Shown: one piece after another, positions 1-5,370 of the stretch
How positions within the stretch are numbered: the stretch's first letter is position 1
Layout of the letters: the number at the start of each line of letters is the position of its first letter
Origin: a candidate division WWE3 bacterium CG_4_9_14_3_um_filter_43_9
Lineage (GTDB): Bacteria; Patescibacteriota; CPR3; GCA-002780085
Direction of reading: 5' to 3'
NCBI GenBank assembly: GCA_002791435.1
Contig: PFXB01000052.1
Span: 1 to 5,701 of the forward strand
DNA length: 5,701 nt
Translations under genes and position numbers: made by a program
The notes under the pieces: model-generated
Told to the model about the DNA's origin: nothing
The model's input: only the letters and a program-made list of their open reading frames with translations
Database searches by the model: none

Positions 1-30
1 AAGCAGCTTTTAATTAACACACCTTAGTTG

Positions 31-48
31 GGAGGTTAGCTATCCTCC
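31..48. repeat. 18-base near-palindrome in the left-edge debris
   Basis: GGAGG (31-35) and CCTCC (44-48) flank a TAGCTA core. The 18 bases equal their own reverse complement except for one T/T pair. The surrounding 1-76 has stops in every plus frame (frame 1 at 25-27 and 37-39, frame 2 at 11-13 and 65-67, frame 3 at 15-17). It could be an operator-like dyad, a short hairpin, or part of the end of a mobile element that truncated the following gene. None of these can be settled from the visible sequence, because only 30 bases lie to its left. No T run follows it, so it is not a convincing terminator. Confidence 0.4.
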
Positions 49-76
49 ATTTGTCTCCGGCTATTAGTTCTTTTTA

Positions 77-983
77 TTGAATTCGTCGACAGTCCCATTA
101 GTTATAAAAAATTATCGGCACTTTGACGTTATCCACTGCCACGACCTTAACACTCTTCCGATCGGAGTGGCGATTAAGCTGTTTTTTAATAAAAAAGTAA
201 AGGTCGTTTACGACGCTCACGAATACGAAACCGAAACTGTCTATTTAAAAGGTGTTGAAAGGATCTTGGCCAAAGCTTTTGAAAGAATATCCATACGAAA
301 AGTTGATGCTGTAATCACAGTCAGTGAATCAATCGCCAGTGCTTATCGTAAACTGTACAACATTAAAAAACCTTTTCTGGTGAAAAATTATCCTTATTAT
401 TGTAAGGTTCAAAAAAAACGATAAGTTTAGGGAAATATTTAAAATTCACCAAAATACCATCATCTGCCTCTACCAAGGAGGATTCTACCCAAAAAGAGGG
501 ATAGAAAACATTTTAAAAGCTTTTAACGCCCTTCGCCAAGAAAATAAAGCGGTGGTTTTCATGGGTTCTGGACCATTGGAAAATCTTATTGTGAATGAAA
601 GCAACCAAAACAACATTTTTTTCTTAAAAGAGGTTGATCAGAAGAATTTATTAAAATATACATTTTCGGCTGACTTTGGCTTATGTTTAACCCAAAATGA
701 GTCTTTAAATCATCAATATAGTCTTCCTAATAAACTTTTCGAATATATTATGGCTAGAATTCCGGTTATTGTTTCCAATCTTTATGAGATGAAAAAGTTG
801 GTCGTTGAAAATGGAATCGGTGTCATCAGTGAAAACGACACCACCGTGAGTCTTCTTAAAGCCATCAAAAAAAGTGATGCTCTAGATCTGCCAAAAATCA
901 AAAAGAATCTTGAGGTTGCGGCTCAAAAATATAGATGGGAAACGCAAGCAAAGATTCTTTTGGATGTTTATAGAAATTTGTAA
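77..983 (+). pseudogene. Broken family-4 (GT-B) glycosyltransferase: 5'-truncated and frameshifted
   Basis: Two plus-strand reading frames together make most of one GT4-type sugar transferase, which would move a sugar from a nucleotide donor to a glycan or lipid at the cytoplasmic membrane face. The first part (77-421) shows FDVIHCHDLNTLPIG, VVYDAHEYE and VDAVITVSES, the order expected in a GT4 N-terminal domain. The second part, open in the next frame from about 417 to the TAA at 981-983, shows LYQGGFYPKRGIENIL, FMGSGPLE and LPNKLFEYIMARIPVIVSN, which is the nucleotide-sugar-binding C-terminal domain. Removing one A from the run at 411-418 would read VQKNDKFREIFKI and join both parts without a gap. 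The first beta-alpha units, roughly 80-100 residues in the family, are missing: frame 2 has a TAG at 65-67, and no frame continues to the window edge. TTG at 77 is only the first usable codon after that stop, not a trusted start. It points toward the minus-strand glycan genes. A sequencing error could explain the A run but not the missing N-terminus. Confidence 0.85.
411..418 (+). other. A8 run, site of the frameshift in the GT4 gene
   Basis: Eight consecutive A follow GTTC. Reading enters the run in frame 2 and hits TAA at 422-424, while conserved protein resumes in frame 3. This equals one extra base, so an A7 ancestor is the simplest model. Long A runs are prone to replication slippage, homopolymer sequencing error and RNA polymerase slippage, and the sequence alone cannot tell these apart. 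Confidence 0.7.
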
Positions 984-1012
984 ATCCCTGCGCCCTAAGC
1001 CTGCGGTACCCT

Positions 1013-1034
1013 AAAATTACAGGTTTCATCCTGT
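1013..1034 (-). terminator. Weak candidate terminator for the minus-strand gene group
   Basis: On the minus strand ACAGG (1034-1030), a six-base loop and CCTGT (1023-1019) form a 5-bp stem, followed directly by AATTTT (1018-1013). It lies about 100 bases past the stop of the last minus-strand gene, in the convergent spacer 984-1132. The stem is short and the T run brief, so this is only a candidate. The rest of that spacer holds a 13-base-spaced direct repeat of CCTGCG (987-992 and 1000-1005) and nothing else I can name. Confidence 0.25.
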
Positions 1035-1132
1035 GGATAACTTCTTCGTTGAAAATTTTAATGATTTGCCGCTGGTCAAAGCCATTTCTCTCTCAAAGAA
1101 GTAGCACAAGCTCCCTTTTTTAAACCAGAACT

Positions 1133-2380
1133 TTAAGCAAAACGAAGCTTGGTTGTCCGGAAAATTAGGATTCCAACTAAAACATTCCTTAAATTTAAAA
1201 TTATTAATAACCACAGGGCTCCTTCCACCAGATGACCGTAAAAACAGATCGCAACAAAAGTGAGCAGTGCTATCAAAAGATAAAGATGTAATGATCCTGA
1301 CAGTTTTTTATCCTCTCTTTTTTTAAGTTCCAATAAAAAAAACAAAGGCCACAAAAGGTACTGCGGCGAAAAAACCTTGCCAAAAAATAGCAAAATTAAA
1401 ACCGCCAAAACCAGATATTTGAGCAGAAGACTCTCTTTTGGAAAGCTTTCCTCTTTAGATTTTTTTAGCTCTAAGGCAAAGAAAAAATAAACCAAAAACA
1501 GGGCCAAAAGCTCCACCGGCGGAATAAGTGCTAAGACATTTTCCGGAAAACCCAAGACATTCCAAGAGCTGAAATTGTAAATGAGCAAGCTTCTAAAATC
1601 AAACGGGTGGCCAAGCAGAAAGACTCCTCCCCAAGTTGATTCTATCTGCACTCCCCGACTGAAATGGTAGACAAATATCTGCTTAAAACAGCTTGTCAGA
1701 GTTTCTGATCCCCCTATTAGAAAAAGCAAAACAGCCGGGATCAAAAGCCCGGCCGCAATCCCTCCCAAGAAAACGGCTGCTTTTTTAAAGTTGGTTTTGG
1801 CGGAATTTTTGAAGATTACAAAAATAAAAAACAGCGGCACAAAAAAAATTGGGTAGATTTTGGTAATTATTCCCAAGCCTAAAAACAATCCTGCGGCCAA
1901 GATTTTTCCGGAAACAAGTCTGGTGAATGAAAAGTAGGATAGAACTGCCGGCAATAAATCATAGCGGAAAAGAAGATAGGGAGAGACAAAAACCAAAATA
2001 GCTGGACCAAATATCTTTCTGAGACCGAAAAACTGGTTTCGCCAAAAAATCAGAGTTGCCGAAAGCCAGTTTAAGAGCGGATAGACAGCCGCAAACCAAC
2101 CGCCAGCGAACAAATAAACCACAGCAAAATAGAAAAAGGCTCCCGGAGGATGTTCTAGGCTAAAATCGCGATAGGGAATCTGTCCGCTTGCGATAAATTT
2201 GGCTCCGATATCCAAATAGTAGGTCGTTTCATGGAGAAACCAGCTACAAAAAGAAAAGCTTAACAGAAAAACCAGGCAGAAAGAAGTTTCTGAAAAAAGG
2301 AAAAATCGGGGAAAAGATGACAAATTTTCTCCCATTCTTTGAAATCCCTTCTGTTTTAATGCTTGAAGGTTAAATTTCAT
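1133..2380 (-). CDS. GT87-like (DUF2029-type) multi-pass membrane glycosyltransferase, GT-C fold
   Basis: This is a 415-residue, strongly hydrophobic protein with about ten membrane segments. It probably transfers a sugar, often mannose in this family, from a polyprenyl-phosphate carrier to an acceptor on the outer membrane face. The first outside loop carries the acidic YYLDIGAKF (54-62) and then YRDFSLEHPPG (70-80); GT-C enzymes keep a catalytic acidic residue in this loop. Later landmarks are RYDLLP (139-144), GLGIITKIYP (168-177), HFSRGVQIES (239-248) and GKVFSPQYLLWP (334-345), an arrangement I recognise from GT87-type proteins. The length is usual for the family. ATG at 2380 lies 5 bases after the previous stop and has no Shine-Dalgarno site. 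An internal ATG at 2335 (Met16) has AAGGGA (2350-2345) nine bases upstream and could be the true start; either choice keeps all membrane segments. It is the last gene of the minus-strand group. The exact sugar and acceptor are unknown. Confidence 0.75.
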   Translation of the reverse strand: MKFNLQALKQKGFQRMGENLSSFPRFFLFSETSFCLVFLLSFSFCSWFLHETTYYLDIGAKFIASGQIPYRDFSLEHPPGAFFYFAVVYLFAGGWFAAVYPLLNWLSATLIFWRNQFFGLRKIFGPAILVFVSPYLLFRYDLLPAVLSYFSFTRLVSGKILAAGLFLGLGIITKIYPIFFVPLFFIFVIFKNSAKTNFKKAAVFLGGIAAGLLIPAVLLFLIGGSETLTSCFKQIFVYHFSRGVQIESTWGGVFLLGHPFDFRSLLIYNFSSWNVLGFPENVLALIPPVELLALFLVYFFFALELKKSKEESFPKESLLLKYLVLAVLILLFFGKVFSPQYLLWPLFFLLELKKREDKKLSGSLHLYLLIALLTFVAICFYGHLVEGALWLLIILNLRNVLVGILIFRTTKLRFA

Positions 2381-2385
2381 ATTTT

Positions 2386-4119
2386 TTACTTAGCAGGGTC
2401 TAAAACTATCTCAAACAGACGGGCCGGTTTTTCGTTGAGGGAAACCTTGCCTTCGAAAATGAGTTGAAAGCTTTTATTGCTCAGCAGGCTTTCTAAATCC
2501 AGACTCCTCTCATATGGAGCGTACTGCCGCGAACCATAAAAAACGTAGGCAATCTTTTTTTCTTTGAGCAGTTCGTGCAATTTTTCATCGGTTTCAAGGT
2601 TTGTTAGATTCTCCAGAATATATATCCTGTCTTCTGGGTTGACTTCGCTTGAACCAAAGTAAGGGAAAAGAATCTTTTGACCTGTGAAAAAAGGTATCCA
2701 GGCGCCACCATCTGAGGGTCTATTGGAATAGGCAAGTTTTCCCTTTCTATTAGTGTTATCGTTTAAAATGATTGCGTTTTGAGGAATGTTTTTCTGAATC
2801 CATCCAAAAACCTCTTGGTCATTTTGGGAAACCGGCGCATAGCGTTGCAACATATTTCTCAATATGAAAGGACAAACACCGATGACATACGCCCCGGAAA
2901 AAAACACAAATATGATCATGGTCGCTTTTGTCCGCAAATTCGTCCACAGCCAATCTCCATAAAGTCCGAGAAGCGATGCAATGGCCAAAAACGCATAGGC
3001 TAAAACCCGCGGCTCCTCAGCCCAGGGAAAAAGCAGGGCATAAACCGGCTTTAGAAAAAGAAAGGCCGTTGAATCCAAAAAAAGCACAATAAAAAAAGTG
3101 GTTGCAAGCCATGGAAAAAACTTGCTTTCTTGCCTTTTTAAGGGAGAAATGAATCTCTGCGGAGTAAACTCCGCAGTATCTTCTTTTGCTCGCCCCGCCC
3201 ATAGCGGGACGAGCTTCGCGAGAGGAATACAAGCTCTCATCTGCGGATCAAGATCCGCAGTTTTCTCGCTCGCAATAAAGAAAAAAACCGTTGCCAGAAG
3301 ATAGAGCAAAAGCGGCAGAATGTTTAATCCTGCTCCAAACACCAGACCAAAAACCGTAGTTAAAAAAGCTTTAAATCCCGCAGGATCATAATTGATATCC
3401 GGCGGAATATTGCTTAAAGAATGTATTCTTTCAACTATAGAACCTGATTGAAGGCAGACAATCGCTCCCAAAACACAAATCGTTAAAACGGTGATGGTGA
3501 CCAGTTTGCGCGGGTTTTTCCGCCAACCCAACCTCACAATCTGCGGTGCGAACAGCAGCAGATATAAAAAATAGTTGATCAAGCCCGCCGGATGGATCAA
3601 AAAGAGCAAAACGAGCAAAGAAACAAAACCAAACGCCGAAACAATGTTTGGCTTTCCGGCTAAACGCAAACTTAAAAAAAGCGCCCATGGGAGCAAAAAA
3701 AGCGACCAGATGGTCGGATAAAGTCCAAAGTAGTAAAGCAGTAAAATGGCCGGGGAAAAGATAAAAGCGCCCGCAACAGACCATAGGGCCTTTTGTCTAC
3801 TCTGAAAATACTCCCAAAATAAAAAATATGTCCCCCAAAAAAGAAGCGGCGAAAGGAAAATGGTGGCATATATAAGCAGTTGAGGTATCGGAAAGCGAAA
3901 AACCGTAAAAATTACTGCCAGGATTGCATGCATTCCTTTGGGATAGCCCGAAAAATGAGCCAGCCAGCCATCTTGCGCAATCATCTGAATCATTTGGCTG
4001 TGTGCAATTGGATCGTGTCCTGGAGGAACGATAAAACCATTAAAAATAAAAAGCTGGGTAGCAACAAAAAGAAGGCCGATCAAAAGAGTAATCAAGAGGT
4101 AAAATTTTTGGCTTTTCAT
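2386..4119 (-). CDS. GT-C-like multi-pass membrane protein (DUF6541-like) with C-terminal soluble domain
   Basis: This is a 577-residue protein with a membrane helix at 6-29 and then about ten or more further helices to about residue 420. A soluble tail follows (about 430-577) with EVFGWIQKNIPQNAIILND, a GGAWIPFFTG segment and IAYVFYGSRQY. The first outside loop has PPGHDPIAHSQMI (32-44) followed by GYPKGMHAIL (58-67); an Asp with nearby His in this loop is typical of GT-C glycosyltransferases and of DUF6541 proteins. The likely role is sugar transfer from a lipid carrier, or handling of a lipid-linked glycan, at the membrane; the substrate is unknown. A GC-rich palindromic segment (3157-3260) adds about 35-40 polar residues around 285-325, between the helices at about 264-283 and 336-356, without breaking the frame. 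The ATG at 4119 is 35 bases after the DUF2304 stop. It has no Shine-Dalgarno site and sits in the palindrome TTTTCATGAAAA (4113-4124). The downstream gene begins 5 bases after its TAA. Confidence 0.7.
   Translation of the reverse strand: MKSQKFYLLITLLIGLLFVATQLFIFNGFIVPPGHDPIAHSQMIQMIAQDGWLAHFSGYPKGMHAILAVIFTVFRFPIPQLLIYATIFLSPLLFWGTYFLFWEYFQSRQKALWSVAGAFIFSPAILLLYYFGLYPTIWSLFLLPWALFLSLRLAGKPNIVSAFGFVSLLVLLFLIHPAGLINYFLYLLLFAPQIVRLGWRKNPRKLVTITVLTICVLGAIVCLQSGSIVERIHSLSNIPPDINYDPAGFKAFLTTVFGLVFGAGLNILPLLLYLLATVFFFIASEKTADLDPQMRACIPLAKLVPLWAGRAKEDTAEFTPQRFISPLKRQESKFFPWLATTFFIVLFLDSTAFLFLKPVYALLFPWAEEPRVLAYAFLAIASLLGLYGDWLWTNLRTKATMIIFVFFSGAYVIGVCPFILRNMLQRYAPVSQNDQEVFGWIQKNIPQNAIILNDNTNRKGKLAYSNRPSDGGAWIPFFTGQKILFPYFGSSEVNPEDRIYILENLTNLETDEKLHELLKEKKIAYVFYGSRQYAPYERSLDLESLLSNKSFQLIFEGKVSLNEKPARLFEIVLDPAK
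3157..3260 (-). repeat. In-frame GC-rich palindromic repeat cluster inside the 577-residue gene
   Basis: Three hairpins lie in 104 bases. The outer two, at 3157-3176 and 3241-3260, are perfect 9-bp stems with 2-base loops sharing the plan CTGCGGA-NN-TT-NN-TCCGCAG on the minus strand. The middle one pairs 3188-3198 with 3204-3214: GCTCG and CCCGC against GCGGG and CGAGC, one C/A mismatch, loop CCATA. A smaller dyad GAGCTT (3211-3216) / AAGCTC (3231-3236) overlaps it. A hand count gives 59 of 104 G+C, richer than most flanking gene sequence. The outer hairpins are 84 bases apart, so both are read in the same frame, as TADLDPQ (287-293) and TAEFTPQ (315-321). The layout resembles palindromic elements known to insert into coding genes, such as those of Rickettsia, but no family can be assigned without a genome comparison. 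Confidence 0.7.
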
Positions 4120-4154
4120 GAAAAAGGGAAGTCTTAAAAGTTAAGATAACCTGC

Positions 4155-4502
4155 CTAATCACTCTTACCTGAAGTCTGTTCATCAAGCTGATGCAAGGCG
4201 ATTTTTCTGACAATTTTAGTTATTTCTCGTCTCATTTTCTCCATCCGCACCAAAAACCTAAAATTAAGATAAAAAAGCAACACCACCGAAAGATAAACCA
4301 CCACATCCATCCCGCGACCAATCTGTAAAATTTGTGCGAGATCAGAAGTTAAAGCGGGGAACCACACGACAAGACCGACTGCTCCCCAGACTAAAAGCCA
4401 AAATAGAAGAAAAGCCAGTTTTAGATTTTTTTGGCGGTATTCAGCCACAATTTCACCTAAGATAAGCCCCACCACCAAAGAGATGAGAACTTGGAGTATC
4501 AT
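4155..4502 (-). CDS. DUF2304 family membrane protein, partner of the GT2 gene
   Basis: This 115-residue protein has three membrane helices (about 3-19, 29-48 and 66-86) and a basic amphipathic C-terminal helix (about 86-105). The stretch IGRGMDVVVYLSVVLLFYL (61-79) followed by FRFLVRMEKMRREI is the typical DUF2304 pattern, and the length is usual for the family. DUF2304 genes are commonly found next to polyprenyl-phosphate glycosyltransferases. Here the ATG overlaps the GT2 stop as ATGA, which implies translational coupling. The role is not proven; anchoring the soluble GT2 at the membrane or helping the lipid carrier is inference. The start is supported by the overlap and by an upstream GGGAGA. 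Confidence 0.85.
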   Translation of the reverse strand: MILQVLISLVVGLILGEIVAEYRQKNLKLAFLLFWLLVWGAVGLVVWFPALTSDLAQILQIGRGMDVVVYLSVVLLFYLNFRFLVRMEKMRREITKIVRKIALHQLDEQTSGKSD

Positions 4503-5194
4503 CGAAGAATTTCTCCCAGCAGTAAACTGTATAATGTTTTTATTCCCTTTGCGAAATTTTGCCCCTTAGACAGGGAGTATGGGCTATAAATTGCCTTGAT
4601 AGGAACTTCCTGATACCGCAATTGAGATCTGAATGACTCACGAATAATTTCTGATGAGATTTCCATGCCGTCGCTGCCAAGATCCAACTTCTCCAGAGTC
4701 TGGGAAGAAAACCCGCGCAACCCTGATTGCGAATCAGTTACCTTAGCTCCGGATAAAATTTGAGTAACTATATTACCCAAGTGATTATAGAGTTTTCTCT
4801 TAAGCGGAATTTTCTTTTGCCTATCTTTTTCGACAAAACGCGAGCCGACAACCAAATCTAATTTTTCTTCAACCAAGATTCGAGCTATCCGTAAAACGTC
4901 GGCTGCCAGATGTTGGCCGTCTGCATCGCAGGTTACTACCCACTCTGCACCCAGCCTCAATGTCGCCTGAAAACCGGTCACCAAGGCTCCGCCCAAACCG
5001 CGATTGATAAGGTGGCCAATCAAGACGACTTCGCCCAACTCTTTGACTTTGCTTTCCGTACTATCAGAAGATCCGTCATTGACGACGAGAATTTTTGTAA
5101 AACCAACCGCTTTCAAACCATCAATCACCTGACCGATAGTTCTTTCTTCATTAAAAGCTGGAATGACGACCCAAATTTTGTCAAAAGGAAACAT
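4499..5194 (-). CDS. Family-2 glycosyltransferase, polyprenyl-phosphate sugar synthase type (DPM1-like)
   Basis: This 231-residue GT-A enzyme probably transfers a sugar from a nucleotide donor to polyprenyl phosphate at the cytoplasmic membrane face, making the lipid-linked donor used by GT-C enzymes. Motifs appear in family order: VIPAFNEE (10-17), VVNDGSSD (37-44), NRGLGGAL (64-71), the metal-binding CDADGQH (89-95), VVGSRF (115-120) and TDSQSGLRGF (153-162). There is no C-terminal membrane domain, so the enzyme is soluble or peripheral. This fits the overlapping DUF2304 gene, which could supply the membrane contact. The ATG at 5194 gives the usual short lead into the first strand (KIWVVIPAFNEE). 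No Shine-Dalgarno site precedes it, and the upstream spacer is very A/T-rich. It is the first gene of the four-gene minus-strand group. Whether the sugar is mannose, glucose or another cannot be read from the sequence. Confidence 0.9.
   Translation of the reverse strand: MFPFDKIWVVIPAFNEERTIGQVIDGLKAVGFTKILVVNDGSSDSTESKVKELGEVVLIGHLINRGLGGALVTGFQATLRLGAEWVVTCDADGQHLAADVLRIARILVEEKLDLVVGSRFVEKDRQKKIPLKRKLYNHLGNIVTQILSGAKVTDSQSGLRGFSSQTLEKLDLGSDGMEISSEIIRESFRSQLRYQEVPIKAIYSPYSLSKGQNFAKGIKTLYSLLLGEILR
4512..4517 (-). promoter_or_regulatory. Ribosome binding site for the DUF2304 gene
   Basis: GGGAGA (read 4517 to 4512) lies nine bases before the ATG at 4502, inside the end of the GT2 gene. It is the only clear Shine-Dalgarno-like site at an annotated first start in the group, and it supports both the ATGA overlap and this start. 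Confidence 0.5.
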
Positions 5195-5200
5195 AGTAGT

Positions 5201-5370
5201 TTAATTCAAAATGTAAAAGTCAAAAGTCAAAATTAGAGGTTGAAGTTCTCCACGTTGGTCGAACAATAAAATTTTTAGTCTTCGACTGAAATGGAGAAGT
5301 ACAACAATTTAACATTTTGATTTTTGAATTGCAATTTTGCATTTTTAATTTTGAATTTTTAATTATTTAA
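5201..5370. repeat. Imperfect inverted-repeat element, MITE-like, in the intergenic spacer
   Basis: The spacer 5195-5366 folds back on itself. The core pairs TTCTCCA (5246-5252) with TGGAGAA (5292-5298) and GTCGAA (5258-5263) with TTCGAC (5281-5286), with a 5-base internal mismatch and a 17-base A/T loop. Outside the core, both arms read inward as A-rich strings with CAAAA words. TTAATTCAAAATG at the left (from 5201) resembles the reverse complement of 5335-5362, which starts TTAAAAATTCAAAATT. A tandem AAAAGTC pair lies at 5215-5228. This may be a small non-autonomous mobile element, or a long transcript hairpin that ends the upstream gene; no target-site duplication is clear. Its right edge touches the stop of the neighbouring gene. 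Confidence 0.5.
5202..5230 (-). promoter_or_regulatory. Weak candidate promoter before the GT2 gene
   Basis: On the minus strand TTGACT (5230-5225) and GAATTA (5207-5202) are 17 bases apart, resembling -35 and -10 boxes. Transcription would begin almost at the ATG of 5194, giving a leaderless message, which agrees with the lack of a ribosome binding site. The sequence is low in complexity and such matches arise easily by chance, so confidence is low. Confidence 0.22.

Noticed and set aside
1..76. tRNA or T-box leader suggested by the stem at 31-48
   Set aside because: No cloverleaf, T-arm consensus or T-box sequence could be found around the stem.
1026..1214. A 62-codon minus-strand frame overlapping the end of the 415-residue membrane protein
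   Set aside because: It is in a different frame from a well-supported gene, and the membrane protein's own end (LWLLIILNLRNVLVGILIF) is a plausible last helix. The small frame shows no recognisable motif.
3157..3260. CRISPR array
   Set aside because: There are only two related hairpins, with an unlike third one between them, inside a coding gene, and no regular repeat-spacer pattern.
2779..4137. Several frames of 65-117 codons overlapping the 577-residue gene on both strands
   Set aside because: They lie wholly or almost wholly inside a longer gene with clear membrane helices and a coherent C-terminal domain; their products have no coherent domain.
4499..4502. TGA recoded as an amino acid, as in some CPR groups
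   Set aside because: The TGA at 4501-4499 is a natural end for the GT2 protein at its usual length and forms the ATGA overlap with the next gene; no in-frame TGA interrupts any conserved domain.
4910..5236. A 108-codon plus-strand frame opposite the GT2 gene
   Set aside because: It is the antisense shadow of the conserved GT2 motifs and runs into the repeat spacer.
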